In this document: positions 51,499-58,919 of the stretch, piece after piece
Layout of the letters: the number at the start of each line of letters is the position of its first letter
Position numbering within the stretch: position 1 is the stretch's first letter
DNA from: Muribaculaceae bacterium
GTDB taxonomy: Bacteria > Bacteroidota > Bacteroidia > Bacteroidales > Muribaculaceae
DNA: 58,919 nt
Reading direction: 5' to 3'
NCBI GenBank assembly: GCA_003979155.1
Contig: RYWL01000002.1
Span: forward strand, 1 to 58,919
Program-made: the position numbers and the translations under genes
Notes under the pieces: model-generated
Databases searched by the model: none
What the model was told of the DNA's origin: nothing
What the model saw: only the letters and a program-made list of their open reading frames with translations

Positions 51499-52364
51499 AA
51501 CGATATATAATTCCAATATTTGCGGCTTTGACCGTACTCGGCGCGCAGGCACAGCTCAGCATGCCCGACAACACCCCGGATGCAGTGCCCGACAATATGC
51601 CCGATGCCCGGCAGATGCCCGACTCGGCAACTGTTGCAGGAGCGGCGCAGCCTAAATTGCGCGACCCAAAATATAATACGCCGTCGAAGTCATACAAGGC
51701 CGAGCGCAACGACATACGAAGCGGCAACAGCCTTTTCGAAAAAGAAAAATATCACGAAGCCCTTGCTGAATACAACAAGGCGCTTGAGTACAACGGCGGC
51801 TCTATCCGTGCAAAATTCAACAAGGCGGTGACTCTTGTACAACTTGCATCGGACGACAACAAGGGCTCACAAAACGACCCGCGCATGCAGGCCGGCGCTC
51901 TCTTCGAGCAACTCATTCCCGACGCTAAGCAATACGACCCCGAAATTGCACAAAAGGCATTTTACAATCTCGGAAACATGGCATTCAACGACGAGCAATA
52001 CGACCGTGCCATTGCTATGTACAAAAGCTCGCTCCGCATGAAGCCCGACGACATGGATGCCCGCGAAAACCTGAGACTCGCACAGCTCAAAAAGCAGGAG
52101 CAGGAAAATCAGGACCAGAATCAGCAAGACCAGCAGCAGGACCAGCAGGAGCAACAACAGCAACAGCAGCAGGACCAACAACAGCAGCAGGACCAACAGC
52201 AACAGCAGGACCAACAGCAACAGCAGCAGCCCAAACCTGAAAAAATGACCCAGTCGGCCCAACAGATTCTCCAGTCGATGCAGAATAAAGAAAACCAGAC
52301 ACGAAAGAAAGTGAAAGAAGAGGAACAGCCTGCCGGACGTCCTCAGACCGACAAACCCTGGTAA
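51495..52364 (+). CDS. batC: Aerotolerance protein BatC (TPR, poly-Gln tract)
   Basis: BatC is the exported TPR component of the aerotolerance operon. The 289-residue protein has a signal peptide (about residues 1-19), a Pro/Asp/Met-rich segment (DNTPDAVPDNMPDARQMPDS), TPR repeats (about 65-195, GNSLFEKEKYHEALAEYNKA, YNLGNMAFNDEQYDRAIAMY) and then a 45-residue tract with 34 glutamines (201-245). The C-terminal part is charged (KVKEEEQPAGRPQTDKPW). The glutamine tract is encoded by mixed CAG/CAA codons with GAC spacers. Confidence 0.92.
   Translation: MKRYIIPIFAALTVLGAQAQLSMPDNTPDAVPDNMPDARQMPDSATVAGAAQPKLRDPKYNTPSKSYKAERNDIRSGNSLFEKEKYHEALAEYNKALEYNGGSIRAKFNKAVTLVQLASDDNKGSQNDPRMQAGALFEQLIPDAKQYDPEIAQKAFYNLGNMAFNDEQYDRAIAMYKSSLRMKPDDMDARENLRLAQLKKQEQENQDQNQQDQQQDQQEQQQQQQQDQQQQQDQQQQQDQQQQQQPKPEKMTQSAQQILQSMQNKENQTRKKVKEEEQPAGRPQTDKPW
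52095..52229 (+). repeat. CAG/CAA-rich tandem repeat in batC
   Basis: This stretch of 45 codons contains 34 Gln codons and spaced Asp (GAC), Glu and Asn codons, including three near-identical units of five Gln plus Asp. It is an in-frame simple repeat that could gain or lose units by slippage, and collapse in short-read assembly is possible. Confidence 0.85.
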
Positions 52365-52383
52365 GCCACAACACATTCCGACT

Positions 52384-54204
52384 ATGACATTCAGACGTTT
52401 CATACTATTCTTAGTTCTGGCCTTAGCGACATTGGCCGCTCAGGCTCAGGCATCATTTTCACTCGTCAAGCCACAAAACGTGGTACAAGGCCGGAATTTC
52501 GCCATTACATTCCGACTGACCAACGGAGAAGCAAGTGCCCCGGCCGCGCCTCAGCTCAAAGGCTGCACTCTGCTCTACGGCCCGGCTCTGTCGACTCGCT
52601 CGGAGTACAGCGTTATCAACGGACGAGCTACATCGTCGACCACACTCGACTTCTCGTTCACTTACCGTGCAGACACTCCCGGCACTGTCGACGTACCTGC
52701 TGTATCTATCAACTGCAGCGGCAAAACTTTGAACTCCAGTGCCGCACGCTTCGAAATTCTGCCCGGCGACGCCTCCGACGCAAATTCTCAGCAGCAAGGA
52801 GGTTCACGCCGTCAGCATGACCCTTACGCAGGCACCCAGACAACAGAAAAAGTATCGGCCAACGACCTTCTCATACGCATCAATTTCTCGAAATCGAGCG
52901 TATATGAGCAGGAGCCCGTTGTCGCCACAATCAAACTGTATACTAAATACGGCATAACATCGTTTCTGCCATCGGTACAGCCGGCATTCGACGGCTTCCT
53001 GTGCGAAGAGCTTCCGGTAAGCAACGAAGTAAGCCTCGAGCATTACAACGGGCAGAACTACCACACCGTGGTATTCAAACGCCTACTGCTCTATCCGCAA
53101 AAATCAGGCACACTTACCGTTAATTCGGGCGAATATAAAGTCACCGTTGAGCAAGTGCAAATGATAAACATGGGATTCTTCTCCGCACCCCACTCCGTGG
53201 AGCAGGAACTCACAACCAAATCAAATGCAGCATCCCTCACCGTGAAGCCTCTGCCCGAGCCCCGTCCGGCCGGATTCAGCGGCGCCGTAGGCCAGTTCAG
53301 TGTATCGACATCGCTCGAACCGGAACTGCTCCGAACCAACGAAGCGGCTGTTTACTCATACACGATAAAAGGTACGGGCAACATCAAATATCTTGCTGAA
53401 CCCGATGTGCAGTTCCCGGCCGGAATTGACACTTACACCCCCAAGACCGATATTCAGGCCAGCGTTGTGGGCAGCTCGAACATGAGCGGCACATTCCGCA
53501 CCGACTTCACTATCGTTCCACAGGAAATGGGCGATTTCATAATCGAAGGAACTCCATTGATATATTTCGACCCTTCAGACAACAAATATGTCACTGTCGA
53601 CGTACCCTCGAAACCCATAAAGGTACTCCGCGGCACCAACAGTGCACCAGCTGTCGAACAGACCACCCTATCAGGAAAGACTATCGACGACATTCTCTAC
53701 ATCAAGCCCATGTCGGCTGAGGCGCAAAGCCACAATCGCACTTTCGTAATCCGTTCATGGTACTATTGGTGCGCATATCTGCTGCTTGTGCTCGCACTTG
53801 TCGCCGTAGCCGTCATATACCGCCGTCAGATAAGATTGCAGGCAGATGTCTCAGGTCGCAAACTTGCCAAGGCCGGGCGTGTTGCCGCCAAACGACTGCG
53901 CGAAGCTCGCTCTGCAATGAGCGCACACGACAACGACCGCTTCTACGCGTCGCTCGCCAAAGCTCTGTGGGGCTATCTCAGCGACAAGCTCTCCATATCG
54001 GCATCGCAACTCACGCTCGACAATGTCTCCGACCGTCTGAAAGCATATGGCCTCTCGGAGACAGACACCGACCATGTGATTGACGTGCTCAACCAGTGCG
54101 AAATGGCCCGTTTCACCCCCACGCACTCAGAAGCAGAAATCGCAGGGCTCTACGATGAAGCAGCAGCGGCTATAAGAAATATTGAAGATGTAAGAAAGCG
54201 CTAA
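52384..54204 (+). CDS. batD: Aerotolerance protein BatD
   Basis: BatD is the large periplasmic beta-rich member of the operon. The 606-residue protein has a signal peptide (about residues 1-21) and several Ig-like beta segments (FSLVKPQNVVQGRNFAITFR, IRINFSKSSVYEQEPVVATI, SLEPELLRTNEAAVYSYTIK). One transmembrane helix covers about 460-478 (WYYWCAYLLLVLALVAVAVI) and a helical cytoplasmic tail follows (RRQIRLQADVSGRKLAKAGR). It starts 19 bases after batC and ends 9 bases before batE. It resembles the oxygen-tolerance/BatD family in length and layout. Confidence 0.93.
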   Translation: MTFRRFILFLVLALATLAAQAQASFSLVKPQNVVQGRNFAITFRLTNGEASAPAAPQLKGCTLLYGPALSTRSEYSVINGRATSSTTLDFSFTYRADTPGTVDVPAVSINCSGKTLNSSAARFEILPGDASDANSQQQGGSRRQHDPYAGTQTTEKVSANDLLIRINFSKSSVYEQEPVVATIKLYTKYGITSFLPSVQPAFDGFLCEELPVSNEVSLEHYNGQNYHTVVFKRLLLYPQKSGTLTVNSGEYKVTVEQVQMINMGFFSAPHSVEQELTTKSNAASLTVKPLPEPRPAGFSGAVGQFSVSTSLEPELLRTNEAAVYSYTIKGTGNIKYLAEPDVQFPAGIDTYTPKTDIQASVVGSSNMSGTFRTDFTIVPQEMGDFIIEGTPLIYFDPSDNKYVTVDVPSKPIKVLRGTNSAPAVEQTTLSGKTIDDILYIKPMSAEAQSHNRTFVIRSWYYWCAYLLLVLALVAVAVIYRRQIRLQADVSGRKLAKAGRVAAKRLREARSAMSAHDNDRFYASLAKALWGYLSDKLSISASQLTLDNVSDRLKAYGLSETDTDHVIDVLNQCEMARFTPTHSEAEIAGLYDEAAAAIRNIEDVRKR

Positions 54205-54213
54205 GTAATCATC

Positions 54214-54993
54214 ATGAAGAAAAACCTCATATTTTTCCTTTTCATCTGTCTTACGACACTTGCAGCGACAGCCCAGAGCCTCGGCATCCAGGCCGACTCG
54301 GCATACGCAAAAGAAGACTATGGCCGCGCCGCGACTCTCTATGAGCAAAGCATCGCCTCCGAGGGCCAGAGCTCTACAGCATGGTACAACCTCGGAAACG
54401 CATATTTCCGCCGCGACAACCTCGGCAAAGCCGTTGTCTGCTATCAGCGCGCCCTCAAACTCGACCCCACCAACGAAGACGCACGCCAAAATCTCGAATT
54501 TGTACGCTCGCGTATACAAGACCGTCCGGAAGACGACACCCCCTTTGTGGCAAAACTGCACCGCAACATTGTGTCGTCGGCCACGGCCAACACCTGGGCT
54601 TGGACTGCTTTTGCGTTGTTCGCACTACTGTGCGGAGCCGTAGCCCTCTATATATTTTCGCGCAACATAGCCATGCGTAAGACGGGCTTCTTCGGCGGAA
54701 TAGTGCTGTTCTTTGTCTGTGCATACGTCATAACAGTAGCCATGAACGCCGCCGACAACGCCACTCAGAGCAATTTCGCCGTAGTTACTTCGCCGTCTAC
54801 ACAACTCTCCTCGTCGCCCAGAGCCACCGGCAAAAGCGGCGACAAAATAATCACTATCCACGAAGGTACAACCGTAGAGATTGTCGACTCAGTCGAAACT
54901 CCCGACGACCCCGTGTCGCCACGATGGTATAACGTGAAAATCAACAACGGCACAAAAGCCTGGATGCGGGCTTCAGATGCCGAGCGCATCTAA
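54214..54993 (+). CDS. batE: Aerotolerance protein BatE (TPR plus SH3-like)
   Basis: This 259-residue protein has a signal peptide (about residues 1-20), two to three TPR repeats (DSAYAKEDYGRAATLYEQSI, AWYNLGNAYFRRDNLGKAVV), two transmembrane helices (about 127-147 and 155-175) and a C-terminal bacterial SH3-like domain (about 195-259, IHEGTTVEIVDSV and RWYNVKINNGTKAWMRASD). It closes the operon. The 210-base gap after it (54994-55203) has no clear terminator but contains the promoter of the next gene. Confidence 0.92.
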   Translation: MKKNLIFFLFICLTTLAATAQSLGIQADSAYAKEDYGRAATLYEQSIASEGQSSTAWYNLGNAYFRRDNLGKAVVCYQRALKLDPTNEDARQNLEFVRSRIQDRPEDDTPFVAKLHRNIVSSATANTWAWTAFALFALLCGAVALYIFSRNIAMRKTGFFGGIVLFFVCAYVITVAMNAADNATQSNFAVVTSPSTQLSSSPRATGKSGDKIITIHEGTTVEIVDSVETPDDPVSPRWYNVKINNGTKAWMRASDAERI

Positions 54994-55123
54994 AAACAGA
55001 CGCATCTCGCTCCAGAGCCCGCAGGCGCAGCCTGTCTCGAAAGTTATTTGCCGCACAAACATCTTTATATCAAACAAAAAGACAAACACATGTTTTATAA
55101 CATATAATTTTTTCTCATCTTTG

Positions 55124-55155
55124 TTTGTTTTATTAGAAAATAGGCATTAACTTAG
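55124..55155 (+). promoter_or_regulatory. Promoter of the 55204 gene
   Basis: TTTG (55124-55127), a 20-base spacer and TAACTTAG (55148-55155) fit the Bacteroidota promoter with one mismatch in the -7 element. The leader would be about 45 bases. Confidence 0.6.
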
Positions 55156-55203
55156 CAACTACAAATAACACCCATATCAATCATCCTTTAAAAAGAAAAA
55201 GAT

Positions 55204-55461
55204 ATGACCAAGACAATCACCTTTAACGAACTCCGTCGGTTGAAAGACCGCCTTCCCGACGGCTCGATGCATCAGATTGCAGACAGGCTCAACACCACTG
55301 TTCAGACCGTTCGCAACTACTTTGGCGGCAGTAATTACGATTTCGGCAAAAACTGTGGTGTACATATAGAACCCGGGCCCGACGGTGGTATTGTTGTTCT
55401 TGATGACAGCACTATCTACGATATGGCTGTGGAAATTCTCCAACAGCAAGAGGCTGAATAA
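55204..55461 (+). CDS. Small HTH-like protein, probable DNA-binding
   Basis: This 85-residue protein contains a helix-turn-helix-like segment (MHQIADRLNTTVQTVRNYFG, about residues 21-40) followed by a short beta-rich part (GVHIEPGPDGGIVVLDDSTI) and a C-terminal helix. It is short for a repressor and has no ligand domain. I do not recognise a named family, although similar single-domain proteins occur in Bacteroidota. It has its own promoter and its own strong terminator, so it is a single-gene transcript and may be abundant. Confidence 0.82.
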   Translation: MTKTITFNELRRLKDRLPDGSMHQIADRLNTTVQTVRNYFGGSNYDFGKNCGVHIEPGPDGGIVVLDDSTIYDMAVEILQQQEAE

Positions 55462-55491
55462 AATCTCTCTTGGTTCATTAACAATATTGTA

Positions 55492-55525
55492 AGGACGCCG
55501 GGCCTCGTGACCGCGTCCTTTTTTT
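55492..55525 (+). terminator. Rho-independent terminator after the HTH-like gene
   Basis: A perfect 7-bp stem AGGACGC/GCGTCCT (55492-55498 with 55513-55519) is directly followed by a run of seven T (55519-55525). It ends 12 bases before the next ATG. Confidence 0.9.
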
Positions 55526-55537
55526 AATTTCCTTGCA

Positions 55538-56647
55538 ATGTCGCGACTGATTACCTTGGCAATACACACATACGAGCGCGCCCTGCTGGTACGTACCCTA
55601 CTCGAAAACGAAGGAATACGGGTTGAGCTCAACAACGTCAATCTCGAAGTTCCGGGCTTCTCTTCCGGCGTTCGCGTAAGAATTCGGGAGACCGACCTTC
55701 CTCTGGCTCTACGTATAGTCGAAAACCAAGAACTTTTCAGCGACAATATCTCGCCTGCAAAATCGTGCCACACTTTTCTGGTGCCGGTAGACTTCAGCGA
55801 ACACTCTTTCAAGGCCGCTATCGTCGGTTGCACAATCGCGTCGCGGCACAACGCTGCAGTTGACCTCCTCTACAGCTACATCGACCCCTATATAAGCGGA
55901 AAAATGCAGCTCTCCGATTCCCTCTCGTATGAAATCGGAGAGAACGGCGCACGGCAGCAGATGAAGGAGGCCGGACGCATGCTAATGTCGCACTTTGCCG
56001 AGCGCCTGCGCCGACAGATGCTCGACGGTAGCATTCCGGCCGTAAAGCTCAATCTCGACGTCACAGAAGGCGTGCCCGAAGACGCTATTGTCGACTACGC
56101 AAAACTCCACACGCCGCGCCTTATTGTGATGGGCACGCGTGAAGCTCGCAAAAAAGAGAGCGATATGATAGGCAGTATCACGGCCGAAGTCCTCGACGAA
56201 GGCCGATTCACCGTACTTACAGTGCCTGAAACAGTAGCCGTCGAAAAATCGCTACATCCCAAAAACATTCTCTTCTTCAGCAACATCGACCAGAACGATA
56301 TTCTGGCAATGGATACTCTCTACAGGCTCTTTGGCTCAGATGCCGCCTCGGTGACAATTGTGCACGTGCCAAAGAAAAGCCGCTTCAACGAAAATTCGGC
56401 CGACAAAGCCCTCGTACGACTGAGCGACTATTGCCGGGCCAACTTCAAGCATTACCACTTCGAGGCCGTTCCGGTGTCGCAAGCCGACTCCGACAGCGAA
56501 TTTTCGCAGCTAAACGCCGTGCACGATTTCGACCTCGTAGTAGTACCAAACCGACGACGAAACGCTCTCAGCCGCCTCCTGCGTCCCGGCCTGGCCCACC
56601 GCCTCCTCTTACAGGCCGACATCCCCATGCTCGTAATACCGGTTTAA
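55538..56647 (+). CDS. Tandem universal stress protein with N-terminal DUF2007-like domain
   Basis: This 369-residue protein has three parts. Residues about 1-65 (RALLVRTLLENEGIRVELNN) resemble DUF2007 putative signal-transducing domains. Residues about 75-225 form a UspA domain (FLVPVDFSEHSFKAAIVGC, ending LIVMGTREARKKE and TVLTVPE). Residues about 235-369 form a second, weaker Usp domain (NILFFSNIDQNDILAMDTLY, DLVVVPNRRRNALSRLL, IPMLVIPV). The ATP-binding G-2x-G-9x-G(S/T) motif is not clear in either domain. It lies after a terminator, so it should have its own promoter, but none was seen in the short gap. Confidence 0.88.
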   Translation: MSRLITLAIHTYERALLVRTLLENEGIRVELNNVNLEVPGFSSGVRVRIRETDLPLALRIVENQELFSDNISPAKSCHTFLVPVDFSEHSFKAAIVGCTIASRHNAAVDLLYSYIDPYISGKMQLSDSLSYEIGENGARQQMKEAGRMLMSHFAERLRRQMLDGSIPAVKLNLDVTEGVPEDAIVDYAKLHTPRLIVMGTREARKKESDMIGSITAEVLDEGRFTVLTVPETVAVEKSLHPKNILFFSNIDQNDILAMDTLYRLFGSDAASVTIVHVPKKSRFNENSADKALVRLSDYCRANFKHYHFEAVPVSQADSDSEFSQLNAVHDFDLVVVPNRRRNALSRLLRPGLAHRLLLQADIPMLVIPV

Positions 56648-56728
56648 ATCGAGTTACAACAAATGCAATTAAAATGCTTCCGTCTGAGGCGGCAGCAAAG
56701 AGCACCCTCATTCAAATAGATACGTGCA

Positions 56729-56768
56729 AACCGACCCCGGTGTGACGGATGCCACACCGGGGCCGGTT
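56729..56768. terminator. Long GC-rich hairpin between usp and htpG
   Basis: Fifteen of sixteen positions pair (56729-56744 with 56753-56768) around an 8-base loop. It stands between two convergent genes and could end both, but neither side has a U-tract. The rest of the gap 56648-56831 shows nothing else. Confidence 0.55.
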
Positions 56769-56831
56769 GATTATATGGAGAGTGATGATTAATTGATATC
56801 GGGTGTGCAGCGCGCTCTGCGTGCACGCCGC

Positions 56832-58880
56832 CTATTTCTGCATAAGCTTGACAGAGCGGTCGATGAATGCGCTGAGCTGCTCGCCACGGAGGAGACCGTT
56901 GCCAAGGAGGGCGAGGTCGACAAGCTGGCTTACTTCAGGAAGCTGCGCAGCATAGTCGGCAATCGCCTTGCTCTGAGCCGAACGTGCATCAGCGACTTCT
57001 TTTTCGAGGTCTTTCACACGCTGCTCGTCTTCAGCAGAGAGCGGTTTGTCGCCTGCATCTTTGCGTATTTTCTCAGCATCGGCATTAAGTGCCTCTATGT
57101 TGTCGAGCAAGGGCTGTACGGTGGCGGCAAGTGCCGAGTCGGCTTTTTCACGAATATCCTTCACGAGCGGATGCTCTGTGTTCACCACAAGCTGATAGCT
57201 GTCGGGGAGCTCGCCATAGAAGCTCATGCCGGGCTGCAAAGCTGCCATTTCCTTCATGCGGCGCATGTACTCGTTTTGAGTAAGGACAATGGGCCTGTCG
57301 TTTTCGCCGAGAGCCTCGAACTGCACGGTAAAGTTTGCCTTCTCTACTTTGTGGGTATCGTCCTGGAAAAGTTGCGAAAGAATTGCCGTGTCGACAGGCG
57401 AGAGACCCGCCGATTTGCGGTCGTTCTTGCGTATGAGATTGTCGACAACATCGGCATCGACACGCACGAGCTCAGTATTCTCGAGCTTGCGTTCGAGGAG
57501 CGACACGAAGTGATTGTCGAGCTGTCCGTCGAGCAAAAGCACATTGTATCCGCGGTCGTTGGCGGCTTTGATATAATTGTATTGGGCAGTGGCGTCAGTT
57601 GCGTAGAGATACACTATTTTGCTATCGGCATTGGTCTGCTCAGCCTCTACAAGAGTTTTGTATTCATCGAGGGTAAAGTAGCGACCCTCGGTATCGCGGA
57701 GAAGCATGAATTTAAGCGCTGCTTCGCAAAACTTCTCGTCGGTGAGCATGCCATAGACGATGAAAATGCGAATATCGTCCCACTTCTTTTCAAATGCGGC
57801 ACGGTCGGCTTTGAAAAGGTCGTCGAGACGCTGCGCCACTTTCTTTGTGATATATCCCGAAATCTTCTTGACAGCGCTGTCGGCCTGAAGATAACTGCGC
57901 GACACGTTGAGGGGGATATCGGGCGAGTCAATCACGCCCTGAAGGAGCTGCATGAAATCGGGGACTACGCCCTCAACAGAGTCGGTGACGTACACCTGAT
58001 TGCAGTAGAGCTGAATGCGGTTGCGGTTGATATCGAAGTTGTTCTTGATTTTCGGGAAATAGAGTATGCCGGTGAGAGTGAACGGATAATCAACGTTGAG
58101 ATGAATCCAGAAGAGGGGCTCTTCTTCGCCGGGATACAACTCCTGATAGAATTTGATATAGTCTTCGTCGGTGAGCTCCGAGGGCTTTTTCATCCACTGC
58201 GGCTCGGTGGAGTTGATTACGAGTTCGCGGTCGGTATCGACCCACTTGCCGTCTTTGTACTCACGCTCCTTGCCCGAGACAACGGGAACGGGGAGAAAGC
58301 GGCAATATTTGCGCAGGAGCATGTCGACACGCTGCTGGTCGAGGAATTCGAGGCTCTCTTTGTCGATATGAAGTATGATATCGGTGCCACGGCTTGTGCG
58401 TTCGCCCTTGCCCATAGAGTACTCGGGCGAACCATCACACTCCCAACGCACGGGCTCGGCGCCTTCCTGATAGCTAAGAGAGTCGACAGTCACCTTGTCG
58501 GCAACCATGAACGCCGAGTAGAAACCCAGACCGAAGTGGCCTATGATATTATTGGCGTTGTCTTTGTATTTGGCAAGAAAATCTTCAGCGCCCGAGAAGG
58601 CTATCTGATTGATGTATTTGTCGACATCGTCGGCAGTCATGCCTATGCCGTGGTCGCTCACGGTGAGAGTTCCGGCTTCTTTGTCGACTGTTACTGTGAC
58701 CTTGAGCTCGCCCACCTCGCCCTTGAAATCGCCAAACGATGCAAGGGTGCGCAGTTTCTGAGTGGCATCGACTGCATTCGACACCAGCTCGCGGAGAAAT
58801 ATCTCGTGGTCGCTATAGAGAAATTTTTTGATAACGGGAAAAATGTTCTCGGTGGTTACACCGATTGTACCTTTCTGCAT
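56832..58880 (-). CDS. htpG: Molecular chaperone HtpG (Hsp90)
   Basis: HtpG is the bacterial Hsp90 chaperone. The 682-residue protein has the GHKL ATP-binding features ELVSNAVDATQKL (metal and ATP residues), VSDHGIGMTADDVDKY and IIGHFGLGFYSAFMVADKV, a middle domain with NRNRIQLYCNQVYVTDSVEG and RSYLQADSAVKKI, and a C-terminal dimerisation region. Compared with E. coli HtpG it has an extra charged helical segment near residues 605-645 (EALNADAEKIRKDAGDKPLS). Only 20 native bases remain upstream before the adapter, so its promoter is not present here. Confidence 0.97.
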   Translation of the reverse strand: MQKGTIGVTTENIFPVIKKFLYSDHEIFLRELVSNAVDATQKLRTLASFGDFKGEVGELKVTVTVDKEAGTLTVSDHGIGMTADDVDKYINQIAFSGAEDFLAKYKDNANNIIGHFGLGFYSAFMVADKVTVDSLSYQEGAEPVRWECDGSPEYSMGKGERTSRGTDIILHIDKESLEFLDQQRVDMLLRKYCRFLPVPVVSGKEREYKDGKWVDTDRELVINSTEPQWMKKPSELTDEDYIKFYQELYPGEEEPLFWIHLNVDYPFTLTGILYFPKIKNNFDINRNRIQLYCNQVYVTDSVEGVVPDFMQLLQGVIDSPDIPLNVSRSYLQADSAVKKISGYITKKVAQRLDDLFKADRAAFEKKWDDIRIFIVYGMLTDEKFCEAALKFMLLRDTEGRYFTLDEYKTLVEAEQTNADSKIVYLYATDATAQYNYIKAANDRGYNVLLLDGQLDNHFVSLLERKLENTELVRVDADVVDNLIRKNDRKSAGLSPVDTAILSQLFQDDTHKVEKANFTVQFEALGENDRPIVLTQNEYMRRMKEMAALQPGMSFYGELPDSYQLVVNTEHPLVKDIREKADSALAATVQPLLDNIEALNADAEKIRKDAGDKPLSAEDEQRVKDLEKEVADARSAQSKAIADYAAQLPEVSQLVDLALLGNGLLRGEQLSAFIDRSVKLMQK

Positions 58881-58900
58881 GGTTATTATGTGTTTTATAT

Positions 58901-58919
58901 CTGTCTCTTATACACATCT
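58901..58919. other. Tn5/Nextera mosaic-end adapter (library artefact)
   Basis: The final 19 bases CTGTCTCTTATACACATCT are exactly the Tn5 mosaic end used in tagmentation libraries. This is unremoved adapter, not genome sequence. Native sequence ends at 58900. Confidence 0.97.

Noticed and set aside
52095..52229. CRISPR-like or non-coding repeat array
   Set aside because: The units are in-frame CAG/CAA and GAC codons inside batC, with no repeat-spacer structure.
58881..58919. Promoter for htpG
   Set aside because: Only 20 native bases remain; the rest is adapter, so any promoter match would be meaningless.

Overview
The window looks like one assembled contig from the chromosome of a Bacteroidota bacterium, most likely order Bacteroidales. 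The evidence is a complete MoxR/BatABCDE aerotolerance operon, a GldB-like lipoprotein, a protein ending in a type B (CHU_C-like) sorting domain, a menaquinone menC-menE pair, gyrA divergent from clpC, and repeated promoters of the Bacteroides form TTTG-N19/20-TAnnTTTG. A gut family such as Muribaculaceae is plausible, but there is no rRNA gene to test it. The right end is an artefact: the last 19 bases are the Tn5/Nextera mosaic-end adapter. The left end lies inside a group IIC intron, a multicopy element that often breaks assemblies.

Layout. 1-207: 5' part of a group IIC intron, inserted directly behind a terminator. 270-3864 (minus): dacB, an acidic hypothetical gene, rsmI and a Cbp1-like coiled-coil lipoprotein, closed by that terminator. 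3935-5919 (minus): menC-menE. 6018-12242 (plus): an RluA-family pseudouridine synthase, fmt, a small membrane protein, a PstS-like lipoprotein, a TPR protein and rarA. 12255-14762 (minus): an LTA-synthase-like membrane phosphotransferase and a PAP2 phosphatase. 14902-20166 (minus): a peptidoglycan-peptide salvage operon (transglutaminase-like protein, NlpC/P60 peptidase, dipeptide epimerase, glutamine-synthetase-family enzyme). 20265-25408 (minus): a CHU_C-domain surface protein, a lytic transglycosylase and uvrA.

25472-28894 (minus) is a visibly AT-richer four-gene accessory unit with its own near-consensus promoter. It encodes a secreted protein resembling an RHS-type pre-toxin region, two paralogous lipoproteins and a TPR-like protein, and it is the best candidate for an undescribed system. 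29019-32860 (minus) holds gyrA and a TPR protein. 33298-37360 (plus) holds clpC and a CCA-adding-enzyme-like gene.

37389-44782 (minus) is a six-gene run: a REC-REC-ATP-grasp (PPDK N-terminal) protein, a coiled-coil partner, thrC, a hypothetical gene, an acyltransferase and a nitrilase-family amidase. 44918-46331 (minus) has a small membrane protein and a GldB-like lipoprotein. 46546-54993 (plus) is the complete moxR-DUF58-(unnamed)-batABCDE operon. 55204-56647 (plus) has a small HTH-like protein and a tandem universal stress protein. 56832-58880 (minus) is htpG, whose upstream region is cut off by the adapter.

The dominant theme is cell-envelope maintenance: dacB, lytic transglycosylase, NlpC/P60, epimerase, LTA-synthase-like protein, PAP2, acyltransferase and Bat proteins. 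Stress and chaperone genes (clpC, htpG, usp, rarA, uvrA) are the second theme. No tRNA, rRNA, CRISPR array or transposase gene was seen.
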